From Palsa-504 sp963822765 (lineage in GTDB: Bacteria > Actinomycetota > Actinomycetes > Streptosporangiales > Streptosporangiaceae), in assembly GCA_963822765.1 (NCBI GenBank), contig CAWGJL010000005.1, positions 124,001-188,000 on the forward strand: a stretch of 64,000 bases of DNA, given 5' to 3'. Position 1 is the stretch's first letter, and every line of letters starts with the position of its first letter. The notes below the pieces were generated by a model. It was given only the letters and a program-made list of their open reading frames with translations. It had not been told where the DNA came from and did not search any database. Of this stretch, positions 44,139-52,440 are shown in pieces. Position numbers and translations under genes: made by a program.

Positions 44139-44576
44139 TCAGCTGCGGCGCGCGATGGATACTGTCCTGCCGACGCCGCCGCCGCGAGCCGCAGGGGGCT
44201 CTCCGGCGGATCGCGAACCGTGGGACGCGGCCTGCTCGACTATCCGTTCGGCCAGGACACTGATCTTGATGTTGGCGGTTTGCGAGGCCCGGCGCAGCAG
44301 GTCGAAGGCGTCCTCGGGTCCGCACTGGCGCTGGGCCATCACGATGCCCTTGGCCTGCTCGATCACCGGCAGGGTGTCCAGCCTGGCCTGCAGCCGGGCG
44401 AACGCGGAGTCGTGCAGGATCTCCCGCCGGGACCGCCCGTTGCGGACCTGGTCCATCGTCACCCGCAACCGGGCCATGGCCGCTTCGTACCGCCGTGCCT
44501 GGGCTTCGAACTCCCGCCGCGCGGCGTCCAGCCGGCTCGTGACCTCAAGCAGGCGGTCACCAGGACCCGGATCCAT
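44139..44576 (-). CDS. ANTAR-domain RNA-binding antiterminator
   Basis: 145-aa protein: N-terminal coiled coil (about 1-60), then an ANTAR domain at about 62-120 (LDTLPVIEQAKGIVMAQRQCGPEDAFDLLRRASQTANIKIS begins the signature). ANTAR proteins bind dual hairpins in nascent RNA to prevent termination. No PAS or GAF sensor domain is fused, so input probably comes from the neighbouring CheR-PAS or STAS proteins. Lies 12 bp downstream of the CheR-PAS gene. Confidence 0.9.
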   Translation of the reverse strand: MDPGPGDRLLEVTSRLDAARREFEAQARRYEAAMARLRVTMDQVRNGRSRREILHDSAFARLQARLDTLPVIEQAKGIVMAQRQCGPEDAFDLLRRASQTANIKISVLAERIVEQAASHGSRSAGEPPAARGGGVGRTVSIARRS

Positions 44577-44588
44577 GCGATCAAGCTA

Positions 44589-46493
44589 TCAGGCCTGGCC
44601 GGATACGGACAGGCCCGACGGGCGGGCGGCCCGGCCACGGGCGGCACTGCGGCCGGCGCCCTCGTCCATCACGACGATCACGCCCTGCGGGGTGTCCTCG
44701 TCGTCGCGCAGCTGGAGATACTCAAGCCGCATGCTGACCGGGCGCCCGCGCCGGGTGATCGCCCGGACCTGGGCCTCGGTCCTGGCTGGCTGGCCGGCCA
44801 GCGTCTGCTTCAGCACGGGCACGATGTCTGCCACCGGCAGGCCGATGTCCAGGTCGGCGAAACCGCGCCCGGCAGCTTCCTCGGAGCGCAGCCCCCATAG
44901 GTCCTCCGCGCCAGGCCCCCACTCGTAGACCCGTAGGTCGGTGTCCACCACCACGACGGCGCTGCCGAGGCTGCGCAGGGTCGAGGCGGCGAAGGTCTTG
45001 ATGGAATCGAGTTCCTCGCCGCGCAGCCGGAGCACGTCGTTGATCATCTGCAGCTCGTCGTTGGTCGACTGGAGCTCCTCGTTCATGGTCTCCAGTTCCT
45101 CGTTGGTCGACTGGAGCTCCTCGTTGGTGGTCTCCAGTTCCTCGTTGGTCGACTGGAGCTCCTCGTTGGTGGTCTCCAGTTCCTCGTTGAGCGACTGGAG
45201 CTCCTCATAGGCGTGCTCCAGGTCGTGGCTGGAGCGCTCCAGCTCCTCCCGGAGCTGCCGGTACTTGGTCACGTCCAGGAAGCTGATCCCCACCCCGACC
45301 GGGACGTCCGAGTGGCGGTACAGCGGGACCACGGTCACGTCGTACACGCTGGGTTCCACCGCTGGACCGCGATGCCAGAGGACGTCGGTGAGCTCGGCCG
45401 GCCGCTGCTCGGTGCTGACCTGCTCGATGATCGATCGCAGCTCGACCGGCCGGTAGGAGACCTCCAGGTCCTGGAACGGCCGTCCGACATCCCTCGGCCG
45501 CAGGTTGAACAGCGTCTCGGCCCGGGCGTTGGCGGCGGCCAGCCGGCCCCCGCGGTCAATCACGAGCTGCGCGACCGGCCCGGCGGCCAGGGCGGCGGAC
45601 TCCAGGGCAGGCCCGCCCGCATCGCTGCTGGCCGGGCCGTTCGGGGGGGCCGACCGGGACGGCTCGGCCGGCGACGACTTGCCGATCTTGCGGAACATCC
45701 GCTTGCGCAGGTCGACCGGCTCGAACTGGTCATTGTGATTGAGCAGCATCTCCGCCTTGCCCAGGAACAGGAAGCCGGGGTCGGACAGCGCGAAGTGGAA
45801 CTTGCGGATGATGTTCGACTGGGTCTCGGCGTTGAAGTACATCAGCGTGTTCCTGGCCACCAGCAGGTCCACCCGGGAGATGGGGGCGTCGCGGGTCAGG
45901 TCGTTGCGGCCGAATATCACCTGGCGGCGAAGATCGCGGCGGAAAGCGTACCTGGTGCCGTTGGCCTCGAAGTACTTCTGCCGGAATTCCTCGCTGACCT
46001 CGGAGATCTGCCGCTCGGTGTAGACGCCCGTGCGCGCCTGCCCGAGGGCGTCCTCGTCCAGGTCGGTGGCGTAGATTTTCACCCGGGCCAGGAAGTCCTC
46101 CAGGCCCAAGATCTCCACCAAGATGATAGCGAGGGTATAGGCCTCCTCGCCGGTCGCGCAGCCCGCGCTCCAGACCCGGAGCGGGCGACGGGCGCTCTTG
46201 GCCGATGCCAGCTCGGGGAGCACCTCCTCGTACAGCCCCTGCCAGGCCGGCGGGTCGCGGAAGAATCCGGTCACGTTGATGAGCAGGCTGTCGAACAGCC
46301 GGGTGAATTCCTCCGGCTCAAGCTCGAGATAGTCGCGATACTCGCTCAGCGAGGTGACCGCGCTCGCATCCATGCGGCGGCGGATGCGCCGCATGATCGT
46401 CGACCGCTTGTACCCGGTGAAATCGAACCCTCGGGTCTCCTTCAGCATGAGCAGCAACTCATCGAACTCGGTGTCGCTTTCCTCGCCTGGCAC
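44589..46493 (-). CDS. CheR-type methyltransferase with PAS domains and coiled-coil linker
   Basis: 634-aa cytosolic signalling protein. N-terminal CheR part (about 10-270): MLKETRGFDFTGYKRSTIMRRI, SAM site RVWSAGCATGEEAYTLA, and ARNTLMYF where CheR usually has CRN. A first PAS-like region spans about 300-405, then a regular heptad coiled coil built of ELETTNEELQSTNE units (about 425-480), then a second PAS domain (about 500-610). No methyl-accepting receptor is encoded near. Probably forms one module with the CheB-like protein upstream and ANTAR downstream. Confidence 0.88.
   Translation of the reverse strand: MPGEESDTEFDELLLMLKETRGFDFTGYKRSTIMRRIRRRMDASAVTSLSEYRDYLELEPEEFTRLFDSLLINVTGFFRDPPAWQGLYEEVLPELASAKSARRPLRVWSAGCATGEEAYTLAIILVEILGLEDFLARVKIYATDLDEDALGQARTGVYTERQISEVSEEFRQKYFEANGTRYAFRRDLRRQVIFGRNDLTRDAPISRVDLLVARNTLMYFNAETQSNIIRKFHFALSDPGFLFLGKAEMLLNHNDQFEPVDLRKRMFRKIGKSSPAEPSRSAPPNGPASSDAGGPALESAALAAGPVAQLVIDRGGRLAAANARAETLFNLRPRDVGRPFQDLEVSYRPVELRSIIEQVSTEQRPAELTDVLWHRGPAVEPSVYDVTVVPLYRHSDVPVGVGISFLDVTKYRQLREELERSSHDLEHAYEELQSLNEELETTNEELQSTNEELETTNEELQSTNEELETMNEELQSTNDELQMINDVLRLRGEELDSIKTFAASTLRSLGSAVVVVDTDLRVYEWGPGAEDLWGLRSEEAAGRGFADLDIGLPVADIVPVLKQTLAGQPARTEAQVRAITRRGRPVSMRLEYLQLRDDEDTPQGVIVVMDEGAGRSAARGRAARPSGLSVSGQA
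45053..45201 (-). repeat. 42-bp in-gene tandem repeat (coiled-coil heptads)
   Basis: About 3.5 copies of a 42-bp unit (two heptads each) coding for the ETTNEELQSTNEEL coiled coil of the CheR-PAS protein. Not a CRISPR: units are contiguous without spacers. Confidence 0.85.
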
Positions 46494-46504
46494 AATCCAT
46501 CACG

Positions 46505-46842
46505 CTACTCGTCATCGGCGGGAACCGCGATTCCGGGCAGTTCAAGCAGCCGGCGGACCTGCCTGGCTGACGAGCGGGCGGACCGGGCACTGCCCCGGAA
46601 GCCGCCGGCCGAGAGCGGATATCCCTGATCCTCGGCGGTTTCGGCCAGGACCTGGTGCAGCCGGGCCCGCTCCTCCAGGCGCAGCACCGCCGCCCACAGG
46701 GCCCGCTCGATCCCGGCCGCCTGGGCGGCCAGCAGGCTTCCGCCGACCAGCCGTGTCCGGCCTGGCAATCGAATCTCACAGGCACTGAGGCTTCTTCCTG
46801 GCCGAGCGGACCGCCGCATTCGGGGCAGGTCACCCGCTCCAC
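46505..46842 (-). pseudogene. displaced C-terminal tail of the CheB-like protein
   Basis: In actinomycetes CheB-like proteins often end in a small zinc-ribbon and helical tail. Here the zinc-ribbon (VTCPECGGPLG ... FDCQAGHGWSAE) is in one frame (about 46730-46842) and the following helices (SLLAAQAAGIERALWAAVLRLEERARLHQVL, ending AVPADDE) in another (46505-46740). The two shifts relative to the CheB frame leave this part untranslated unless the sequence is wrong. Confidence 0.6.
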
Positions 46843-47513
46843 GGACTGGGCCGGGCGGCCGGCGGGAGGACCGGCTCGAGGAAGACGCTGAGCTGCCGGT
46901 CCAGATCGGGGTCCGGCGGGATCGCCTGCCCGGGTACCGGGCGGCGGCTTTCCGTGTCGATGAAGGCGGCCAGGTCGGCCAGGCGCATGACCCGGGAGTT
47001 CCGGGTAGCGGCCATCGCGGCCCGGGGCATGCCCGCATAGGCGCTTTCGCCGGGGTCCTGGATCGCGACGATTCCGCCCCGCCGCTCCACCGCGGCGGCT
47101 CCGGCGGCTCCGTCGTCGAGCGTGCCGCTGAGCACCACGGCGATCGTGTGCGGGCCGCCCGACAGGGCGGCGCTGATGAACAGCGGGTCGGCGGCCGGAC
47201 GGTGACCGTTGTGTCGCGGCCCCCGGGACAGACGGATCTTGTCACCAACCAGGAGCAGATGGCAATCGGGCGGCGCGACGTAGACATGACCGGGCAGCGG
47301 GACCTCGCCGTCGGCCGCCGCGCTGGCCGGCAGGCGCCCGGCGCGGCCCAGGATGCTGGGCAGCACCTTGCCGCCGGTGGCGGGCACGTGCAGCACGACC
47401 AGCAGGGCGGCCGAGACCGGTTCCGGGACCTGGCTCAGCAGCCCGCGCAAGGCCTCGATGCCGCCGGCCGAGGCGGCCACCACCACGATGTCCCGGCCCC
47501 GGTTCGTTGCCAT
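46830..47513 (-). CDS. CheB-type methylesterase domain protein
   Basis: 227-aa catalytic CheB domain without a receiver domain. Triad: Ser15 (AASAGGIEAL), His42 (LHVPA) and Asp134 (SGTLDDGAAG). HVYVAPPDCHLLL is a family block. It removes methyl groups from receptor glutamates in chemotaxis, but here it sits with a CheR-PAS protein and no receptor, so the substrate is unknown. The frame leaves the expected tail at about residue 222 (see 46505-46842). Confidence 0.85.
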   Translation of the reverse strand: MATNRGRDIVVVAASAGGIEALRGLLSQVPEPVSAALLVVLHVPATGGKVLPSILGRAGRLPASAAADGEVPLPGHVYVAPPDCHLLLVGDKIRLSRGPRHNGHRPAADPLFISAALSGGPHTIAVVLSGTLDDGAAGAAAVERRGGIVAIQDPGESAYAGMPRAAMAATRNSRVMRLADLAAFIDTESRRPVPGQAIPPDPDLDRQLSVFLEPVLPPAARPSPWSG

Positions 47514-47531
47514 CGGTGTTCCTGTCTCTTT

Positions 47532-47981
47532 CTACTGCCGCACGTCAGCTGGCCCTGGCTCGGCCGGGTCAACGAGCTGGGAGCGGAAGATCCGGTCCGC
47601 GGCGGCACGATCCTCGCGGGCCCCGCGCCGGTGTGCCGCTGCCCTTTCCCGGTGCTCAGCGACGTCGCCCCGGCCGGCCTCGGCGAGCAGTTCGTGTAGC
47701 CGGGCCGCCCGGTCGTGCGCGCTGGCCGCACGAACCCGCTTCCTCGCCATCCGCCGAAGCGCCTCAAGCGCCCGCAGGCTCGCCGTACTGGCCAGCGTCC
47801 GGGCCTTCGCGGCCTGGTCCGGGGTCGAGCCGACGGCTCTGCGCGCGGCCAGGCCGGGCGGGCCGGAGCCGGCCCGCAACTGGGCGTTCCGCTGATGCAG
47901 ATCGCGGATTCTCACGCCAAGTTCGCCGGATCGCCGGGCCCAGCTGGACACGCGCTCCCGGGCCGGGTAAGTACCTGTCAC
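47532..47981 (-). CDS. helical hypothetical protein (149 aa)
   Basis: Ala/Arg-rich, helical, charged protein; MTGTYPARERVSSWARR at the start, REDRAAADRIFRSQLVD near the end. GTG 47981 start without a strong ribosome site. It lies 18 bp upstream of the CheB-like gene on the same strand. Similar composition to the protein at 43709-44026, suggesting a related accessory family. Confidence 0.5.
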   Translation of the reverse strand: MTGTYPARERVSSWARRSGELGVRIRDLHQRNAQLRAGSGPPGLAARRAVGSTPDQAAKARTLASTASLRALEALRRMARKRVRAASAHDRAARLHELLAEAGRGDVAEHRERAAAHRRGAREDRAAADRIFRSQLVDPAEPGPADVRQ

Positions 47982-48351
47982 CTACTGGTTGTCTCACAAT
48001 CAGGGGCATACCACAAAGGGCCGGCCGACTGGACGGCTGACCGGCCCGCGCTGCGTGGGGGGGTGACGCGGCGCGGGCCGCGTCCGCCGGGAGCACCAAT
48101 CGATACGACCCGCCGGACCCCGGCCGGCAGGCCAAGCGTAACGGTCTGTGATCTCGCAGGATGGGGTATGCGAGCCTGGCACGCAAAAGCCGCCGGCTGG
48201 TTGGTCAACCGCGAGCCAAGCCTAACTGCGGACTGGTCACCTCGTCTAGATCCCACGTCCGGCCGGGCCATCGTACGGGGCGCCCCTCGGCTGTTTCTTC
48301 AGTTATTACCGCGGAGGTATAGCCCTGGTCGTCCCGGGTAACGGCTCCCGG
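47982..48351. other. intergenic stretch with hairpin
   Basis: 370 bp without a supported gene. GGGCCGG (48018-48024) and CCGGCCC (48041-48047) can pair around a 16-base loop. Otherwise I see only Arg-rich non-coding frames. It separates the divergent CheB-side operon from a dehydrogenase relic. Confidence 0.45.
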
Positions 48352-48639
48352 GTGACCGGTGTGGACGCCGCCCAGGGTGCCTTCGTGGGCCAGGACCTGG
48401 CCCAGTACCACATCGCGACCTGCGCCGATGTGCAGGACGTGGACGCGGCCTGGATCGAGGAGGAGGACCCGCACCTGAACCCGATGGGCGCCAAGGGCAT
48501 CGGCGAGATCGGCATCACCGGGACCGCCGCCGCGATCGGCAACGCCGTCTACCACGCCACCGGCCGCCGGATCAGGGACCTGCCCATCACTCCCGCCAAG
48601 CTCCTGGGCGGCATCACGAGCACTCCAGGCGTGGCCTGA
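48352..48639 (+). pseudogene. C-terminal relic of a xanthine dehydrogenase-family molybdenum subunit
   Basis: About 95 codons matching the extreme C-terminus of molybdopterin-binding subunits (about 750 aa in full): GQDLAQYHIATCADV, IEEEDPHLNPMGAKGIGEIGITGTAAAIGNAVYHATG, RDLPITPAKLL. The Mo-cofactor and catalytic Glu regions are partly kept only in the GAKGIGEIG loop. No upstream part remains. Non-functional relic. Confidence 0.75.
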
Positions 48640-48649
48640 AGCGACGTTC

Positions 48650-49435
48650 TCAGGTGCCTGTCGATTCGCGGGTCAGCCGGTCGCGGAGGTGCTCCAGGGC
48701 CCGGCTGAGCAGCCGGGAGACGTGCATCTGGGAGATCCCGAGGCGGCCGCCGATCTCGGCCTGGCTCAGGTTGCCCCAGAACCGCAGGGCCAGGATCCGC
48801 TGCTCGCGTTCGGGCAGTTCCTCCAGGTGGGAGCTGACCGCTTCCATGTCGACGGCGTGCTCGACGGCCTCGTCGTCCTCGCCGAGGACGTCGGCGAGCT
48901 GCCCGGGATCCTCCGGGTCGCCCAGCGGCGCATCCAGGGAATAAGCGCTGAACACCAGGTCCGCCCGCCGCGCCTGGCCGACGTCGTCCGTGGTGACCCC
49001 CAGCCGCCGCGCTAGCTCGACGTCGGCGGGGACCCGGCCCAGCTGATGGGTCAGCTCCTCGGTCGCCGCCCGCATCTCCAGCAGCAGCTCCTGCGCCTGC
49101 CGACTCACGTGCAGCTGCCACCGCTTGTCCCGGAAGTACCGCTTGATCTCCCCGCTCACACACGGCCGGGCATACGCTGACAGGCTCTCCCCCGCCGCCG
49201 GGTCGAAGTTGTTGATCGCCTTCATCAGACCGACGTACCCCACTTGCATCAGGTCCTCAGCCGGCACCGGGCTGCCCTGGTACTGGCGGACACAGGCCCG
49301 CACCATCCCGGTGTAGCGCTCCACCAGGATCTCGCAGATCACCGCCCGCTCCGCGCTCTCCATCGCCAGCGACCGCAGCCGCGCTAGCAGCGCGGCGTCA
49401 GTCAGGCTCAGCAACTCGGCGCGCCGTATCAACAC
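48650..49435 (-). CDS. SigB/SigF/SigG-family stress sigma factor
   Basis: 261-aa group 3 sigma factor. Region 2: ILVERYTGMVRACVRQYQGS then AEDLMQVGYVGLMKAINNFDPAAG. Region 3: EELTHQLGRVPADVELARRLGVT. Region 4: LPEREQRILALRFWGNLSQAEIGGRLGISQMHVSRLLSRAL. Start GTG 49435. Likely reads the GTT-N15-GGGTAG promoters at 12893 and 15110 and is controlled by the RsbW-like kinase and STAS proteins of the window. It is 19 bp downstream of a small membrane-protein gene. Confidence 0.93.
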   Translation of the reverse strand: MLIRRAELLSLTDAALLARLRSLAMESAERAVICEILVERYTGMVRACVRQYQGSPVPAEDLMQVGYVGLMKAINNFDPAAGESLSAYARPCVSGEIKRYFRDKRWQLHVSRQAQELLLEMRAATEELTHQLGRVPADVELARRLGVTTDDVGQARRADLVFSAYSLDAPLGDPEDPGQLADVLGEDDEAVEHAVDMEAVSSHLEELPEREQRILALRFWGNLSQAEIGGRLGISQMHVSRLLSRALEHLRDRLTRESTGT

Positions 49436-49454
49436 CGGTCCCCCGGTACAGGGG

Positions 49455-49700
49455 TCACCGGTCCGGCAGTTCTTCTACCGGGCCGCCGCCGCGGCCGCCG
49501 GAATCGAAGTCCCCGGTACCGTCGGCTGTCCCGTGTCCCGGCGCCGCATAGCTGGTCGCGCCGCCGGCCGGCACCAGTTCGGGATGTCCCCCGCCCAGCG
49601 ACATCTGCTTGATCTTCAGGTACCGGACGATGTCGTGCCATTGGACCGCGACGGCCAGCCCGGCCACCGCCAGCCCGCCGATCAGGAGCTTCCGCATCAT
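49455..49700 (-). CDS. small membrane/secreted hypothetical protein upstream of sigB-like gene
   Basis: 81-aa protein with a hydrophobic N-terminal helix (LLIGGLAVAGLAVAV, after MMRK) and a Gly/Ser/Asp-rich outer part. Good ribosome site (aaggaagtgtc). Probably an uncleaved signal anchor; it may be co-transcribed with the sigma factor gene. Not recognised. Confidence 0.7.
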   Translation of the reverse strand: MMRKLLIGGLAVAGLAVAVQWHDIVRYLKIKQMSLGGGHPELVPAGGATSYAAPGHGTADGTGDFDSGGRGGGPVEELPDR

Positions 49701-49873
49701 GACACTTCCTTTCGCTCAGTGGTCCTGAAAGCAGGCCGCAAACGGGCCGCTCACAGCGGCCGGCGGCTCCCTGGCGGTCAGGTCAACCTCGGTACATGGG
49801 CGCCCCTCGTGCTGGTGCCCGCTGCCCAGGACCGGGCCGGGCAAACACGGACCGTCCGGCCCCGTAGCGCCAC

Positions 49874-49907
49874 GGACCGTTCGGCAAAAAAATCTTTTTC
49901 CGAACGG
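49874..49907. terminator. hairpin, CCGTTCGG family
   Basis: CCGTTCGG (49877-49884) pairs with CCGAACGG (49900-49907). Inside, runs of A and T extend the stem (one bulged C). Located between the small membrane gene (minus) and an ABC relic (plus). Shares the CCGTTCGG core with the hairpins at 11441 and 56898. Confidence 0.5.
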
Positions 49908-49914
49908 CCACCGG

Positions 49915-50220
49915 TGCGCGCGCCTGGCCGGCCGCGTTCGCGAACGTCTCCCTGGTGTTCAGCGGCAAGACGACCGGGCTGCCATTCGCCGGCCTGCTGT
50001 TCACCGTCATCGCCGCGGCCTGCTTCACCAACTTCTACGGCGACGACGGCACGTCACTCTGGCTCACCCTGGTCACCCCGGGCGCGGCCCGCGCCGACGT
50101 CCGCGGGCGGGTGTGAGCGTGGTTCCTGGTCACCGGCCCGGCCGGGTTCCTGCCTACCGTGGTCCTCACCGCGGCCAGCGGGCAGACCTGGTCCTGGCCC
50201 TGGGTGCTGGCCGCTAAAGC
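49915..50220 (+). pseudogene. relic of an ABC-2/ABC transporter permease with in-frame stop
   Basis: The frame beginning near 49915 reads WPAAFANVSLVFSGKTTGLPFAGLLFTVIAAA..., then GDDGTSLWLTLVTPGAARADVRGR, a family block of actinomycete ABC permeases (helix, then the 'ADVRGRQLAW' loop). A TGA at 50114-50116 replaces the expected codon, followed in frame by AWFLVTGPAGFLPTVVL. N- and C-terminal parts are missing. Pseudogene. Confidence 0.65.
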
Positions 50221-50235
50221 GTGGCGTGATTCAAT

Positions 50236-50274
50236 ATCGGTCAGCTGACCGATGTCTCGCACTGCAAGTTGCAG
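50236..50274. promoter_or_regulatory. two palindromic putative operators
   Basis: 18-bp perfect palindrome ATCGGTCAGCTGACCGAT (50236-50253) followed by CTGCAA-G-TTGCAG (50262-50274). They lie at the end of the ABC permease relic and 126 bp upstream of the HTH gene at 50400. No adjacent TetR-type gene is present, so the binding protein is unknown. Confidence 0.6.
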
Positions 50275-50399
50275 CGACACTTTTAATGCAACCGGCATCG
50301 GGTAAATGAGTATCTAACCCGGGCCTTGCCCGGGAGCAGCCGTACAGGGTGACCAGCGCGGCCCCGGAAATCAACTCCGTCTGGCCTGCTGGGGAAGCG

Positions 50400-50660
50400 A
50401 TGAACGTGATAGTGCCAGCACTCGTCCGATCCGGCTGGGTTCGTACCGTGCCCAGCGACCCGGGACCCGCCACCGGTGAGGACCTGATGACCCGCAGCGA
50501 GGTGGCGTCGCTGTTCGGCGTGACCTCGGCGGCGGTGGCGACCTGGGCGCGGCGCGGCCGGCTCCCGGAGGTTCGCAACGAGGCCAGCAGACCCCGGTAC
50601 CGGCGGGCGGACGTGGAGGCGCTGATGGTCCGCAGCGGCGTCCGGCGGAGGCCGCTGTGA
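50400..50660 (+). CDS. BldC-like MerR-type helix-turn-helix protein
   Basis: 86-aa DNA-binding protein: DLMTRSEVASLFGVTSAAVATWARRGRLPEVRNEASRPRYRRADVEALM covers the single winged helix-turn-helix of the BldC/excisionase class (begins near residue 30). ATG 50400 has gggga upstream; GTG 50349 would add 17 residues. The 50657 gene overlaps by four bases. Target unknown. Confidence 0.78.
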   Translation: MNVIVPALVRSGWVRTVPSDPGPATGEDLMTRSEVASLFGVTSAAVATWARRGRLPEVRNEASRPRYRRADVEALMVRSGVRRRPL

Positions 50661-50857
50661 CCGCCGCGGCCGACGAGCCCGGGGTCGGGCCCGACCGGCC
50701 CGGCGAGGTGCCTGAGCGGCGGTGCGTCCGGTGCGGCGCGGTCGGCACGCACTACCTGACCTGCCCGGACCTGCGGCTGCCTTCGGATTTCCGGTTCGGC
50801 GAGGCGAGCCGGAACACCAGAGGGAGACAGGACGCGATGCGCGACACCTGGACCTGA
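50657..50857 (+). CDS. small Cys-containing hypothetical protein (66 aa)
   Basis: 66-aa protein overlapping the BldC-like stop (GTGA). CVRCGAVGTHYLTC has CxxC plus a third Cys, a possible zinc-knuckle. Not recognised; real by coupling and composition. Confidence 0.6.
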   Translation: MTAAADEPGVGPDRPGEVPERRCVRCGAVGTHYLTCPDLRLPSDFRFGEASRNTRGRQDAMRDTWT

Positions 50858-50866
50858 CGACGGAAT

Positions 50867-52027
50867 CTAGACCGACTCGCGCTCGGCAGGTGTCTCCTCG
50901 GTGAAGACACGCCTGGTCTCGGCGATCCGGGCCCGGTCCCGGACCAGGAAGTAACCGAGCAGGGCCACGCCGAGGACCATCCAGGCCAGGCAGATGAGCG
51001 GGGCCAGGTTGGCCGGATAGGTCAGCCCGGTGATCCCGAGGTGCGCGAAATCCACCCCGAACGCGGCGAGCAGCACCGGGATCAGCGCCAGCGCGCCGAC
51101 CAGCGGGACCAGCAGGTGCAGCAGGACGTTGAAGTGCCCGCGCTCGGCGCGCAGGTAGTAGACGGTGCAGCTCACGCAGGTCAGGATGTAGATGGCCACG
51201 ATCAAGATCGTGGATATCGTGCCCTGCAGCACCAGCGCGTTGAGCGGCCCGTGCAGCACGAAGCCGAGGATCACCAGGTAGGCCAGGGCGAACAGGGCCT
51301 GCACGTGCACCGCCCAGGTCGGGGTCCGGTATTTCTCGTTGACCACGGTGAACACGCGCGGCAGCAGGCCGACGCGGCCCATCGCGTACCCCACCCGGGT
51401 GGTGGCGGTCGAGCTCGCGTTCGACCCGGCGATCCCGCTGTTGACCAGGGCGATCACCACGGCGATGAAGCCCAGGCCCCAGACCTTGTTCGCCAGGCCG
51501 CTCCATGGGTCATCGGAGTTGAAGGACAGGAAGCTCATCATGTGGTGCGGGCCCCAGTACACCGTGGCCGCGTAGTAGCAGATCAGGTAGAAAACCCCGA
51601 TGACCAGGCAGGACAGCACCACGGCACGCGGCACCGTCCGTTTCGGCTCGCGGGCCTCCTCGCCCAGCGGCGCGGCGGCCTCGAAACCGATGATGCCGAA
51701 CACGGCGTGCAGGACTCCGGGGATCACCGAGCCCCAGCCCTTGGCGTTGCCGGTGTGCGCGCCGAACACCGCCAGGGTGTTGTGCGGCCCGGCGGCGACG
51801 ATGAGCGGCAGGCGCTTGGCCAGCTGGCCGATCGATATCGCCACCAGCAGCAGCACGGCCAGGCCGAGGAGTACCGCCAGCGGTGTGCTCCCGCCGGCGT
51901 AGGGGGCGGCGAACAGGATCGAGAACGCCACCGCCGCGCCCGGCGCCATGTTGGTGACGGACATGAACAAGACGGACATCAGGCCGACAGCATCGCTCTG
52001 CAGGCCCGTCTGGTTGGTTCTAGCCAT
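50867..52027 (-). CDS. APC-family amino-acid permease with internal deletion
   Basis: 386-aa transporter of the APC superfamily, which normally has 12 membrane helices and about 490 residues. TM1 and TM2 regions are normal (SVTNMAPGAAVAFSI ... SIGQLAKRLP), but the protein then jumps at residues 74/75 directly to IVAAGPHNTLAVF, normally after TM5, and continues as usual (IIGFEAAAPLGEEAREPKRTVPR). Roughly 90-100 residues (TM3-TM5) are absent while the frame is kept. Start ATG 52027 has gggg upstream. Transport function is doubtful. Confidence 0.8.
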   Translation of the reverse strand: MARTNQTGLQSDAVGLMSVLFMSVTNMAPGAAVAFSILFAAPYAGGSTPLAVLLGLAVLLLVAISIGQLAKRLPLIVAAGPHNTLAVFGAHTGNAKGWGSVIPGVLHAVFGIIGFEAAAPLGEEAREPKRTVPRAVVLSCLVIGVFYLICYYAATVYWGPHHMMSFLSFNSDDPWSGLANKVWGLGFIAVVIALVNSGIAGSNASSTATTRVGYAMGRVGLLPRVFTVVNEKYRTPTWAVHVQALFALAYLVILGFVLHGPLNALVLQGTISTILIVAIYILTCVSCTVYYLRAERGHFNVLLHLLVPLVGALALIPVLLAAFGVDFAHLGITGLTYPANLAPLICLAWMVLGVALLGYFLVRDRARIAETRRVFTEETPAERESV

Positions 52028-52134
52028 CAAAGTCCCCTATCCGCAAGACGGGACGTAAAACTCTTCCGGTTTGGGGCCGCCCCGATTAGGTACGCGCCGA
52101 GTTCACAGGTACCGAGACGAAAGGTGACACACGC

Positions 52135-52440
52135 ATGCTGGTGCTGACCGAAGCGGCCGCCGCAGCCGTCAAGGCCCTGACCGCGACCCCGCCGCTACCC
52201 CAGGGAGCGGGTCTGCGGATCGCATCCTCCGCGCCGGAACCGGAAACCCCGGGAACGCTGGAGCTCTCAGCAGCGGTAGGCCCCAGCGAGAACAACCTGG
52301 TCCTCGAGGCCGCCGGCGCGCACCTGTACCTCGAGCCGAAGGCCGCCGCATTCCTCGAGGACAAGGTGCTCGACGCCCAGGTCGATCAGGATGGCCAGGC
52401 CCATTTCTCGCTGGGCGTGCAGGACCCCGGCCAGGTCTAG
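52135..52440 (+). CDS. HesB/IscA-like protein without cysteines
   Basis: 101-aa A-type iron-sulfur carrier-like protein (MLVLTEAAAAAVKALT, GLRIASS, AFLEDKVLDAQVD). None of the three Cys of true IscA proteins is present, as in an actinobacterial non-Fe-S subfamily; so cluster carriage is not expected. Its stop overlaps the HpaI-like gene's stop by four bases. Confidence 0.75.
   Translation: MLVLTEAAAAAVKALTATPPLPQGAGLRIASSAPEPETPGTLELSAAVGPSENNLVLEAAGAHLYLEPKAAAFLEDKVLDAQVDQDGQAHFSLGVQDPGQV

Noticed and set aside
45053..45201. Regular repeats resembling a CRISPR array
   Set aside because: Repeats are contiguous, in frame and code for coiled-coil heptads; no spacers.
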